A stretch of DNA of 64,000 nt from contig JAQFVV010006313.1 of the NCBI GenBank assembly GCA_028023455.1, positions 1,000,992 through 1,064,991 on the forward strand, given 5' to 3'. The notes under the pieces are model-generated. The model saw only the letters and a program-made list of their open reading frames with translations, had not been told where the DNA came from and ran no database searches. Positions 37,170-48,475 of the stretch are shown here, one piece after another. Each line of letters starts with the position of its first letter. The stretch's first letter is position 1. A program made the translations under genes and the position numbers. Source of the DNA: Epiperipatus broadwayi. Taxonomy: Eukaryota > Onychophora > Udeonychophora > Euonychophora > Peripatidae.

Positions 37170-39250
37170 TATATATATATCACTTTATTTACTTTACATT
37201 TTTGTGCTATGTTTGCAAAATTCAAATATAATTTTTCATTTTTTTTTTTTTTTTTCATTTGTAAACTTATATTATTGTATAAATAAAGACCAGTTTATTG
37301 AATTATAATATAAAATGAAGATTTAAATACTAAAATCAAATATTGAACATTTCCAAAATTTTCCACCAAAGAAAACATTTAACTGCCAATATATTAAATA
37401 ATTAATTTTATATTTATTATAACAGCCAATGATATAAATTTCTAGTAAACTTATATTTATTGTATAAGCGAATTTACATTATGCATAAATATAATTCATC
37501 TTAATATTTAAATATAAACAATTATGATGTTGGTTTTACCTTTGTTTTTTATTTATATATCAAATTTGCATATGTATGTTCATCTGTATAATGGTGTGTT
37601 TTTTTCTTCTTTATAACCAAAAACTGAGTGATTTCAGAGAAGCTCACCATAATTAGCTTTAGATTGTAAAGAAGAAAAAACACTTTATTAAGCATATGAA
37701 CAAATATATGCAAATTTGAAATAAATAATTATAAATACATAGATTTACCATAATATAGTTCACTTTCCACTATTTGATTATATTTTGTTTAGAAACTAAT
37801 GGAAAATGTTTTGCTAACACTTCTAGTTTTGTGAACAAAAATACATTTAAGCCACTATAAATAAATATTAATTTAAATTTTTCACTTGCTTGAAATTGCT
37901 TAAATATGTATATTTTTATATAATATTATATAATCTGGAAGAGGTAATATTTTCTTTTTGATAGTTGCTAAAATATTATAACCAAAGAGTGTAAAGTGTG
38001 AAGATATTTAACTATTGTTATATATTTATAATTCTTTGTATAGTTTCTTTGTTTAGTATGAATGATATACTGGTGAATTGCAATAGCTTTTCTAATATTA
38101 TTTTTGAATATGATGAATTGCTTTTCATTTGAATACAATTATATTAAAGTATCAATTTTTTTATATCAATTTGGATGAACATTGATAATTCACATAAAGG
38201 ATTTACAAATGGCATTTACATACAAAAACTTTTTTTTTCAGAATAATTATTTCAAAATTAATAATTTACAATTTTTTATGTAATATTTAAATTTTAATAG
38301 TATAATAAGCAATTTTTTTGGGATTCAATAGAAACATTTTATCTGTCTTTCTTTTTTCTTTCACAGACATTGTAAAAAAAATAAAGAATTAATGTCTAGA
38401 AACTCTTATTTTTACAATTAAATATTCGATTTATTTTCTACAGTATCTTTATTTGATACCAAATTAAGCTTTTGATTGACATGCCATTTTGATTTCATAT
38501 CTTAATAATTAGATAACGTCATTATATAAACGCTTGTGTGTGTGTGTATTTGATTATGAGTTCTATTCGAATTTGAACTAGTTAACATAAGGTAATAAAA
38601 AGATTGTTACAAAAACAGCTGTTTCGATTTGAATAAAATGACATTGGTAGTTGGTTACTGTTTTTTATACGTTTTTTTTTTTTTAATTATATCTAGCATT
38701 TAATCTAAATCTTGCATATAAGGTATATGACCATATGAATTTCTAATAGAAATTTTAGATTAATTATAAAATAGGTATCTGAGCATCATAAAAACTTAAC
38801 TGTTCATTATAAAATTTACAATACAAACTATATAAATGCCAAATAAATGAATAAATATATTTGGAATCAGGTGAATAATAACACAACAAAAAGTTCGTTT
38901 CTAAGTATTTCCTATGTGATTTCTTTATAATGATATAATGGTCTATTTTGAAAATTAAAATCCATGAATTGTGACTCCACTTCCATTATTTGAGACTTGC
39001 TAATCTTAGAAACTTCAACCCAATGGACCATTCATTAATATTATCGTCATAGTCATCATTCTTAATTGCTTAAATGAATGTTTTTGAATCCCATTAAATT
39101 TCTAAAGTTAGCACAATAACAATCAAAACTCTTACAATTAATATGGATTATTGATTAATAATAAATATTATTAACTTATAAAATACTTGAAAAAAATATA
39201 CAATATCCCTCATAAAATAGCAGATATACTAATATATAAATATTTGAAAA
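37170..39250. other. AT-rich DNA with a short GT array
   Basis: A GT array of about eight units lies at 38,535-38,550. A 17-T run is present at about 37,240. Nothing else was recognised. Confidence 0.45.
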
Positions 39251-39389
39251 CCAGGCACTCTTCACAATCCTGATTATTAATTGTAAATATTGGTGATTTG
39301 AATTTAGACTTTCAATATTCACAAACTAGTTACACTATCTCATACAAATGATACACATGATCACACACATGTAGAAAAGATAAATAATC

Positions 39390-39433
39390 ACCAATATACA
39401 TATTTAATGCTAAACCAGCACTCATCAGTTGGT
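39390..39433 (-). ncRNA. Hammerhead ribozyme motif, family 2, one core change
   Basis: On the minus strand ACCAA, CTGATGA, stem II GTGC...GCAT, TAAA, TATGTA, TA and TTGGT follow. TAAA in place of GAAA is the only core departure. Confidence 0.6.
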
Positions 39434-39449
39434 CCAGATTATCATCTTC

Positions 39450-39452
<3 letters not shown>

Positions 39453-39520
<68 letters not shown>
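39453..39520. repeat. AT dinucleotide array
   Basis: About 34 AT units interrupt the left arm of the inverted repeat; the right arm has only ATATATGTGTGTG at this place, so the array grew after the arms formed. Confidence 0.95.
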
Positions 39521-39523
<3 letters not shown>

Positions 39524-39915
39524 CGGTGCTCAGTTTATATTAAGATAGCAAACCTTCACACTTTAATGAACAGGCTTCTATCTACTCCAACCTCCAACTT
39601 TTTAGCCATTTATATCATTGAAAATATGATGATGAAAAGCCAAATCCCATGCTAATTCCAACATTATTGCCAAGCCCATGTTGATCTGAAGTCACTCTGA
39701 CCCCTCATATATAGGACCTTATCCATTTAAATACATAGAATAATGTTGACATCAGCATGGGATTTGGTTTTCCATCTTCAAATTTTCAATGATATGGATG
39801 GCTGAAAAGTTGGAGGTTGGAGTATATTGAAGTCTGTTCATTAAAGTGTGAAGATTAGCTATCTTAATATTACCTGAAAAATTGTTATATATGTGTGTGG
39901 GAGATGATAATCTGG

Positions 39916-39959
39916 ACTAACTGATGAGTGCTGTTTTAGCATGAAATATGTATATTGGT
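39916..39959 (+). ncRNA. Hammerhead ribozyme motif, family 2, core intact
   Basis: Stem I ACTAA (39,916-39,920), CTGATGA (39,921-39,927), stem II GTGC...GCAT around a seven-base loop, GAAA (39,943-39,946), stem III TATGTA, cleavage-site TA (39,953-39,954) and stem I TTGGT (39,955-39,959). Stem I pairs with one G-T. This is the best-preserved copy of the family in the window. Confidence 0.75.
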
Positions 39960-40079
39960 AATTATTTATCTTTTCTACATGTGCATGATCATGTGTATCA
40001 GTTGTATGAGATAGTGTGAATAGTTTGTGGGTGCTTTAAAGTCTGAGTTCAAATCCTTAATATATACATATACATAAAA

Positions 40080-41630
40080 TTTACTAATAATGTTTTATCC
40101 TTCAAAAATATATCAAAGTATGATGAAATACGATCTCATAATTTGATTTTCATTGTCATAATATCTTTGTGGTTTACCAAGCAATTCTAAGATAAAAAGA
40201 CATTGCTACAATATTAAGATTTATTATATAATATTATGCAAGAATCGATAGTTGTTGTGGCGAAATTAACTGAAGAGGAGAAGAAATTTCAATATATTTA
40301 GTCAGATTTGATCAACATTTATTATGATATTGGATAAAATAATTTTTATACTTAACTGATTTTTTTGTACAACTTACATCATAATATTAAACCATTATAG
40401 TTAAAAATAAATAAGCACTGATATAGGTAAAAAATATTATTTGAAATAATTATTGATTACTGATAATGTTAGAAAAGTAAACACATGGTTATATATAAAA
40501 TAAAGATTTAATATAAAGATTTATATAAAGAGTTATAGACAATTGTTATAATGTGTTAATTAAGTAGAAGCTATCAAACTTTATCAATATTAAAATATTC
40601 CTAATTTTTATTTTAAAAAAAAAATAGCAGAAAGACCAAACAATCAACCATACTTCTAGTAAAACATGTAACAAATATTCTAATATAATAAATAAAAAAA
40701 ATATAAATTTAGCATTAACTTTTTTAAAATCTGTAATATGACAAAAAATATCAAATAACCAATGATGATTTTTATGAACACATTTTCAGTAGATAGATTT
40801 AGGTAAAATAAAAATGTAAAAGTTTATACATTACTGCAAAACATTGGTCAAAATTAAACAATACATGTCGTATTCTTACAGCATATACAAATTCTATGTT
40901 TTGTCCTACTCTAAAAATAAAAATATTTGAAAAATTTAAATTTAATCGCTTAAATTTTATTTTAGCATTTAAATGACCATACCCACCCTTTTCTAATGAG
41001 GTATATAAAATCATATAAAATTATAAATTATATATATTAATGGAAAAATTAAATACAGGCTGAAGGAATTTATATTCAGATATTTTATAAAATATCACAA
41101 GTTGATTTTTACAATAGAATATGCAATATTTCATCACCAAAAATGACTATTCAGTTTGGATTCAAATACCTATTATTTTTAAAAATATGTATTTTTATCA
41201 CAGTACTAAAGTATATTGAACATATTATCATTAATATGACATTTTAATATTTCTTATAAAGTATTGTTATTTTTTTTTTTAAAAAGTTTATAAGTATTTC
41301 ACTTTCTAATTTATATTGCCTCTTATGGTCATTATTTTTTTTTAAAAAAAAAAACAACAACATAGAACCATAAGCAAAATTTGAATAGTGATTGAAATAT
41401 TTTACTATCTTATAACTTAAATTTTGAATCTAACATATTTTACCAAAATCTAATATCTAATTATTTACCTTTCAACAATATATGCATAATTCTCGGTTAA
41501 ATTATATATATTGGATGCCTAATAAATGTACCAATATATATATACATGGTGTGTGTGTTGTTATTCTTATTCGATGTCTGCATTTCTTCAAAGTTATAAA
41601 CGTAATCTTGTAATTGAGTTCAAATACAAG
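40080..41630. other. AT-rich DNA without recognised features
   Basis: No element ends or domains found. The small minus-strand open frame 41,014-40,799 has no motif. Confidence 0.45.
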
Positions 41631-41883
41631 ATTATATATATATGTAAATTTATAAATAAATATTAAAAAATACAGTACTTAAAAGTTTATAAAAATATAT
41701 CTATAACTGTCACTTAAAAGCGCTTTCAACAATCCTTATAGTATTTGTCGACTAATCCTTTTAAAATGTCAGCTTTCCCATACTTCCATGATATCAACTT
41801 TCCTATAATTCCATGATCTTAACGTTTGCTGCTTGTCTATTAATTAAATATTGCTTCTTCTTCTTCTTCTTCTGCTTCTTATT

Positions 41884-41906
41884 CATCATCATCATCATCA
41901 TCATCA

Positions 41907-41998
<92 letters not shown>
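41884..41998. repeat. ATC then ATT microsatellite inside a Penelope-like arm
   Basis: About nine CAT/ATC units run into about 29 ATT units. On the minus strand this encodes Asn then Asp runs. The other arm has only about five AAT units at the matching place (43,255-43,269), so the array expanded in one copy. Confidence 0.95.
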
Positions 41999-42002
41999 TC
42001 TT

Positions 42003-42905
42003 TTAGTTTCCAATAATTTTGTTACTATAATTAAAATCAAAGCCATATATGCATGATTTACTATGGTCATAAAAGACAAAAGCTGATAAATTATCATTAT
42101 TTTCATAATTTTGTTTTGTATTTTGAACCCTTTTTAATAATAAGTTCTCTTTTGTTCTTTTTAACAATAAACACCTCAATTCAGATATATATCCACTACC
42201 ACATCTACACATCCATTTGTAAATGATACAATTTTTATTTGTCACTAAGTTTTATTTTTTGAATTATTTATTAATTTATTTAATGTAGGTGGTGCATAAA
42301 ATGCGATATCACATATATCTTTATAAATTTTCTTAATGAAACTTGTCTGTTGATTTGAAATATATGGTATTGATATCCAAATTTTTTTATCAGAAGAATT
42401 AACATTATTATTAATATTATTTTTATATTTAGAATTAAAATTTTTAACATTATAATAAACATAATCAGAATAATATCCAACATTTAACAATTCCCTATTT
42501 TTGCTATTGATTTAAGAGTCATATAGTAATCTAGTTTATCTTTGTTTCTAGCTATCTTGAGATCTAAAAATTGAGAATTCACTAAATTTTCATCTGTTTT
42601 AATCCTTCTTAAGACTTTTATATTATGTAATTCATTAAACAAATCATTAATAGCATTTGGCTTTCCACAAAGAAAACAACGTCAACACATCGATTGTATA
42701 AAGTAATATTTTTCTGATAATATTCCTTTTTCAAAATATTTTCCTCATACGTAGATATAACAAAATTACATATGTGGGCAACTTTAGGAAAAACCATTGC
42801 CCAGCCATTATTCATTTTATAAAATTCATGCTTAATAATCACATAAATACTTTTATCAATAAACATTTTAAATATCAATATCATATATTTCAAATCAACA
42901 GACAA
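42003..42905 (-). pseudogene. Penelope-like reverse transcriptase and GIY-YIG remnant (minus copy)
   Basis: From 42,905 downward one frame holds YKMNNGWAMVFPKVAHICNF, the motif before the catalytic strand, and then YNRCVDVVFF, where the catalytic YVDD box has become CVDV. After a frame change comes QFLDLKIARNKDKLDYYMTL, then 42,490-42,248 with KIWISIPYISN and 42,245-42,003 with NKNCIIYKWMCRCGSGYISE, the GIY-YIG endonuclease, and YDHSKSCIYGFDF. Element order RT then GIY-YIG is that of Penelope-like elements. Lost catalytic Asp and frame breaks show a dead copy. Confidence 0.85.
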
Positions 42906-43320
42906 GTTCCATTAAGAAAATTTATAATGATATATGTGATATTGCATTTTATGCACCACTTCCATTAAATAAATTAATAAATAATTCAAAAGATAAAACT
43001 TTATTGACAAATAAAAATTGTATAATTTACAAATGGACATGTAGGCGTAGCAGTGAATTAATAGGTGAATCGAGATGCACATTGTTAAAAAGAAAAAAAA
43101 GAGCACTTGTTATTATTAAAAAGGTTTTAAATATAAAACAAAATTATAAAAATAATGATAATTTATCAGCTTCTGTTTTTTATAACCATAATAAATAATT
43201 TAATTATGGTTTTGATTTTAATTATAGTAACATAAAAATATTGAAAACTGAAAATAATAATAATAATAAAATTAAGAAAGCGATGTTGATATATAAATAC
43301 AAGCAAGATTGAATTAATAG
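42870..43320 (+). pseudogene. Penelope-like C-terminal remnant (plus copy)
   Basis: Frames read QYHIF-type linker sequence near 42,880, then NKNCIIYKWTCRRSSELIGE (from 43,007), LLKRKK and NLSASVFYNHNK, followed by a stop and YGFDFNYSN. It parallels the minus copy nearly residue for residue but starts after the RT domain. Confidence 0.75.
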
Positions 43321-43556
43321 GCAAGCAGCAAACGTTAAGATCACAGAATTATGGGAAAGTTAACATCATGGAATTATGAAAAAGCTGACATTTTAAAAGT
43401 ATTAGTTGACAAAAACTACAAGGATAGTTGAAAGGGCTTCTAACTGATGGTTGTAGATATAATTTTATAAACTTTTAAGTACTGTATTTTCTAATATTTA
43501 TTTATAAATTTATGTATATTATTTTGAAAAAATACAGACATTGATTTGTAATATTA

Positions 43557-44020
43557 TATATATATTGTAATGGAATTATGCGATCTGTCGGTCGGTTGTT
43601 CTGGACAATATACAACATATTCAACAAAATATACCAATAAAGGATAACAACATAATAATAAAAAAATCTGAATCTTGAATTATTTCTGTAACTCCAAGCA
43701 AGAGAACATATAAATATAACCAATGTTATATCCATACCTGATGGAACCTGTAACAATACGAATATTGCCACAAGGTTATCTTTCCTGACCAGAAGTCTCT
43801 CTGCTGCTGCACTTATTAAAGTTACAGCACTTGGTGAATTTATAAAATATAATGGGATTATTAATATGGTACAACTATCCACACATGTTACTTACTATTC
43901 AAATATGGCACTCATTATAAACAAATCCTCCAGGGAGAAGAAACTATTTGGAATGGTGAAGAAAAATGAGACGAGACAAATAGAATAATCTATTAATAAA
44001 ATATTTACTATAATAACATA
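43557..44020. other. GC-richer block after a TA array, LTR-like start
   Basis: Directly after TATATATATA the sequence reads TGTAATGGAATTATGCGATC, like the starts of LTR-type blocks at 35,388 and 57,771. A minus-strand open frame of 126 codons (43,882-43,502) crosses it; it is hydrophobic with no domain I recognise. A retroelement end is likely, but no partner end is visible. Confidence 0.3.
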
Positions 44021-44351
44021 ACAAAAATGGTAATCATCTGAAATCCCGCACAGCTGCTTGGGGCATTGATGCTATACAAAAATCAATCAAATATAACATT
44101 ACCTGGCCGCTGCAACTTTTTTTTTATACAACATGTTTTTTTTTTTTTTTTTTGATTAAACAAATTTTTTATTTCATTTACAGCATGATTTTTTTTTTAT
44201 TAAACAAATTTGTTATATTCATTTTCATTGTTTGTTTTTTTTTAATCTGATATTTTTCTTTATTCAACAAATTTTGGTAATTTAATTTTTTAAATTTTAA
44301 TTAAAACTTTCGACTTTTTCATGATGAAAAAAAAATGTTTTAACCATGCTG

Positions 44352-45095
44352 AAAAAATATAATGGGATAATTATTTGGGACTTGTTTAAACTTTGTTCTA
44401 CCTTTTTTTTTTTTGCTTGACTAAATTGTTTTTCTTATTATTATTAAATCAAAACTAACTTTTGTGTTGTTGGGGATTCAAAAAATGTTTTGAAACCCCA
44501 TCCCCACCCTCAGATCAATAATTGTAACATAAAGTCAATAATTGTACTTTTTTTTAAACAACTTGTTTTCACTTTTTACTTTTATTTCTATTACATTTGA
44601 ATTAGCCTTTTTTTTTTGCTTCTACAATAAACAGCTTTTGGGGGGCTTTCATACTGTTATTCTTAACAAAAAGTCAACAGAAAAAAGTTATATATTTGAA
44701 TCCCATTTGTTTTACTCCTGATTAAAAAATATAATGCAATTATTTGGGTATTATTTCGAATTTATTCAACCTTTTTTTTTGGCTTGACCAAATTGTTTTT
44801 CTTCTTAGTAAATAAAAAGTAACTTTTGTGTTTTTTGGGGGATAAAAAAAATTGTTTTAAAACCCCCACCCTTACACTTGGAAAAAGAATTGTAACAAAA
44901 GTCAATAATTTATTTTTTTATTTTTTTCAACAACTTTTTCACACTTTTTACTTTGATTTATATTTCGTTTGAATTACCTTTTTTTTTTTTGGCCTTCTAC
45001 AATAAACTGCTTTTTTTTTTGGGGGGGGGGATTTCGTACTTTGTTATTATTAACAAAAAGTCTACAAAAATAGTCAGTTATTTTAACCCTGCTGC
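44352..45095 (+). repeat. About 372-bp T-rich tandem duplication
   Basis: Copies begin at AAAAAATATAATG (44,352 and 44,723) and share CTTGACYAAATTGTTTTTCTT, AACTTTTGTGTT, CTACAATAAAC and a G run preceding ATTTCATACT-type words. Homopolymers of T and G differ in length between copies. Confidence 0.75.
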
Positions 45096-45588
45096 AAAAA
45101 ATAAAATTCAAATACTTGTCAATTTCTAATAAAATGAAAAAAAAAAAGGACACAAACTTTGGACTTTTTAAAATTATTTATTATTTTAGTGCTGTAATAA
45201 AAAGTGGACATTATGTGCCTGAAAAATGAACACAATCTCACACACTTTCTGTACTCAGCAATTCTGAAAAAAGTTTAAAAAGTGTACATTCTTCTCAGAT
45301 TTTTAGTGGTCTCGTATATTTTCTTTGCTGAAACATGACTTACCGCATGAGCTTTGTCGAAGCATGTTCGAACATACACTTTGCCCATTTTTTACAAATT
45401 AACATTTTTTAGGGAAGAGTGGGGACCATTTGACAATTATTACTAATTAACAATATTATTTAAATAGAAATGACATTACTCTATTATGGAGATTTGAAAA
45501 ATTGTACCGACTTGAATTTCAAACACCCTCAAGTGATACAGTAATCATCTATGATTAGAACAAATATGCATAAATAGTTTTGAAGCAC

Positions 45589-45797
45589 AAAATGGATGGT
45601 AATATTTTTGTGCAATGTCATGTATTAAGCAGCCTGCCATAATGGGTTAATACGATATTATATTAATGTATTAGCCATAAGGCTGGCCATTTACAAAATG
45701 GGTTGTAATATTTTTGTGCAATGTCATGTATTAAGTGGCCTGCCATAATGGTTTAATACACTATTAATGTTGTATTAGCCATAAGGCTGGCCATAGA
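45589..45797 (+). repeat. About 106-bp tandem duplication
   Basis: Two copies share GTAATATTTTTGTGCAATGT, CATGTATTAAG, CTGCCATAATGG and TTAGCCATAAGGCTGGCCAT. It lies near the right end of the terminal-repeat element. Confidence 0.85.
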
Positions 45798-46199
45798 AAT
45801 GGGATTTTTATGTGTTTTGTACACACAAACAATGCCCCAAGTGGCTGTGCTTGCATTTCAGATGATTACCCAAAAAATTACATGAAACATTTAAAGATAA
45901 AATAAAATCATTAATTATAATGCTATAGTTAGGTGTGTGTTTAAATCATAGGAATGTTTTTAATATATTGAAATAAGTTTATCAATTATAGTCTTTCTTC
46001 CAAGTATTATTTAAGAATCTAATTCATATCTATCTCACTATTATGTGGAATTGCAATTGCATATAATAGTATGTGAAGAGTATGTGCATGCATGATATAT
46101 ATTTGTCAATCATTTATATTACCTAGTGTTTTTTTTCTTCTTTTGACATTGACTAATGTTCTGCTGGCCTTCCTGTGGAATTTCTACTCTTTTTTAGTA

Positions 46200-47230
46200 G
46201 AGGCAGCTGTTCTTTGACTCTGTCTTTTTCCATGGAATGTCTTTTTCCTATATGCAGTGGTTTCACAGCACTAGGGTGTTAATGGCATGGCAGGTGGATC
46301 ATCAGGCAGGTGATACACTAGCAGTTGTTTCATGGTGAAATGACTATATAAGCATGGTGGGTTTTTATTAACCAGTGCCTGTGATAGCCCTTAGCCACAC
46401 ATTCTTAAAGATTCACCCATATAGTAGATTTGCCTTATATTCATTCAAGTTTTAGTCAGTCTTAAATGAAGATGTCTTTTACTCAGCGTTTTTTTTTAAT
46501 GTCTGCTCTTCTCAAATCCTCTTAACTCACATTCTCCCACCAAAATCTCACCATTAATTAATGTCTCTCTCCAGAATTCCTTTTTTATCTTGATCTATTG
46601 TTTATTGGAATTTGTAGGGTTTTTTTTCACACCTTTAACTTTAAATTTTTTTCTACAACTTACATAAAATTTATTTTCTTAAATTCTAATTTCATAATAT
46701 TTTATAACATGAGTTTTACATTCTTTTTCCCTTTTTTATAATAATATTGTTCTCATTTAAACCTACAATAAATTTTTCCCTTCTTTATACACACATTCAC
46801 ATATGTATTTCATTTAGTCAAAATGTGTATTTTGAAGACCAAATTTTTATTCTTTATCATAATCTAATTTCTACTTAAACTTTCATTTAAAACTCTTAAA
46901 TGTCACCCTTTTTAAAGCATTTGATTCCCCTTTTATTTATATCTCATTTTTACCTTTTCATCCTAAACTTAATATATGATTCTACTATTTCTAACTTTTA
47001 ATATTCTATTTTTCAAAATATAAACTTTGAAAGGTAAAAGATAAGAATCTTGTTCGATTCCATTTCCTTCTATTATATTTCATTACAGTAATTAATGCAT
47101 TCCTTTTTTAAATGATTTAAACCACTTTAATTATTTGTATATTTTTAAAAAAAAACTATAGTATTTAATATTATTTAATATCAAATATATACATGTGTGA
47201 TCACAGTATGTGCGACCATCATACATACAT
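46200..47230 (-). mobile_element. Repeat family B, minus copy (LTR-like)
   Basis: Read on the minus strand it starts ATGGTCGCACATACTGTGAT next to a TA array and matches, with divergence, the plus-strand block from 61,938: the ATACTG(T/C)G(A/G)TCACACAT start, a purine-rich middle, GTGTGGCTAAGGGC and CAACTGCnnnTGTAnCACCTGCC. A TATA-like word (CTTATATAGTC) lies near 46,345. It looks like the long non-coding end of a retroelement. Confidence 0.5.
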
Positions 47231-47235
47231 ATATA

Positions 47236-47716
47236 TATATTAATAATTCAAACAAATATATTTAACACAGTATTCAAAATTAAATAATATATTCTTTACC
47301 AGAAGTACTTTCAATTGTTTCACTGACAATCTTTATCAACTGTTAATACAAACGTACCAAAAATAAAAACTTGCATTACCCATCATTCAATCTATTCAAA
47401 TTTCCCACAATTCTGTTGTCTTTATATTAGCCGATTGTTTATTCATCAAACCACCTCTATTCCTAGATAACTACAACCATTAAATGTCTGTATTTTTAAA
47501 TTATATAATAAACAATCGGCTAATATAAAGACAACAGAATTGTGGGAAATTTGAATAGATTGAATGATGGGTAATGCAAGTTTTTATTTTTTGTACGTTT
47601 GTATTAACAGTTGATAAAGATTGTCATTGAAACAATTGAAAGTACTTCTGGTAAAGAATATATTATTTAATTTTGAATACTGTGTTAAATATATTTGTTT
47701 GAATTATTATTATATA
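47236..47716. repeat. Inverted repeat related to Penelope-like 3' ends
   Basis: Arms 47,236-47,443 and 47,507-47,716 are nearly identical inverted copies around a 63-bp spacer. The words AGTACTTTCAATTG and ACAGACATTTAATGGTTGTA recall the 3' regions of the Penelope-like copies at 33.9, 43.4-43.5 and 61.7 kb. Both outer sides meet TA arrays. Confidence 0.8.
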
Positions 47717-47751
47717 ATTTAAAAATACAGACATTTAATGGTTGTAGTTAT

Positions 47752-47752
47752 T

Positions 47753-47786
<34 letters not shown>

Positions 47787-47801
47787 AAGAGAGAGAGAGA
47801 G
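47752..47801 (+). repeat. TA then GA microsatellite
   Basis: About ten TA units run directly into about 15 GA units with one AA interruption. The open frame across it is a repeat artefact. Confidence 0.95.
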
Positions 47802-47959
47802 TAAATTACTCCAAATTTCAGACTCAACCAGTCTAGCCAAGAAAATAAATTGTAATACACTACCAATGGTTTCACTTCTGCGAGCAGTATATATACAGTC
47901 TATGTACTACGTAGAACATTTTTGTAAGAATGTAAATTCGTTTAACAGAAAAATACAAA

Positions 47960-48470
47960 TATAAAGAGTTCTCTTAATTTTCCATCTATTATCGGTCTTA
48001 TATCCAATAACTCTTGATAATAATTATCTGATTACTTTATTTTTTAGAAAATATTTGTTTTATATGGATATCACAACTCTACTATCAATAATTAATTGTA
48101 AGTACATAAATAATATGTCAAACACACATATAAACATTACAAATTCTGGCTAATAATATTCAAGAGTAAAAACAAGATATCATAGTCATCTCAGTATTAT
48201 CGAGATTTTGATTGAATGGAATAAAATAATAAGTTCTAAGTTATCAAAGTAGGATTATTTACTTAATAAAAAAAAACAATTTGTAGAACCTGAATTAATT
48301 ATGAATTCAAATAAATAATTTATACGTAAAATTTTAGTTGATAATGGAGTTATTGGAACGTAATATTAGTATCTGGACATTGTGTAAATTTTAATACTAA
48401 TGTAATAATTGATTATTCTTTAAATATCAATAATAATGAAACTAAACAAATCTGTACCAGTAAAAATATT
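47960..48470. other. AT-rich DNA without recognised features
   Basis: Nothing identified. Confidence 0.45.
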
Positions 48471-48475
48471 TGAAT

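Larger units (their letters stand above)
39286..40062. repeat. Large inverted repeat of family 2 hammerhead elements
   Basis: Arms 39,286-39,668 and 39,740-40,062 are inverted copies around a 71-bp spacer. Paired words include GTAGAAAAGATAAATAATCA / ATTATTTATCTTTTCTACAT, CTCCAACCTCCAACTTTTTA / AAAAGTTGGAGGTTGGAGTA and CCAAATCCCATGCT / AGCATGGGATTTGG. The left arm has an extra AT array (39,453-39,520). Each arm includes a hammerhead motif; the GAGTTCAAATCC end is a near B box. Confidence 0.85.
41640..43545. repeat. Head-to-head inverted pair of Penelope-like copies, second pair
   Basis: Left arm about 41,640-42,375 (minus copy) and right arm about 42,870-43,530 (plus copy) match in inverse orientation: GTTTGCTGCTTGTCTATTAA / TTAATAGGCAAGCAGCAAAC, ACAGTACTTAAAAGTTTATA / TATAAACTTTTAAGTACTGT. 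The minus copy is longer at its 5' end and contains part of the reverse transcriptase. As at 32.4-33.97 kb, 3' ends point outward. Confidence 0.85.
44029..45870. mobile_element. 1.84-kb element with 43-bp terminal inverted repeats
   Basis: The left end GGTAATCATCTGAAAT...GCACAGC...CTTGGGGCATTG (44,029-44,071) has its inverted partner at 45,829-45,870 (CAATGCCCCAAG...GCTGTGC...ATTTCAGATGATTACC). Flanks ACAAAAAT and CAAAAAAT could be an imperfect 8-bp target duplication. The inside holds T-rich tandem copies and no transposase frame, so it is a non-autonomous DNA transposon; an 8-bp duplication would suggest the hAT group. Confidence 0.7.

Noticed and set aside
39407-39655. 82-codon open frame with Tyr-Ile repeats
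   Set aside because: The centre is the translated AT array inside an inverted repeat; the ends belong to a SINE-like repeat.
41813-42016. 67-codon plus-strand open frame with Ile run
   Set aside because: It is the antisense of the ATT array within the Penelope-like minus copy.
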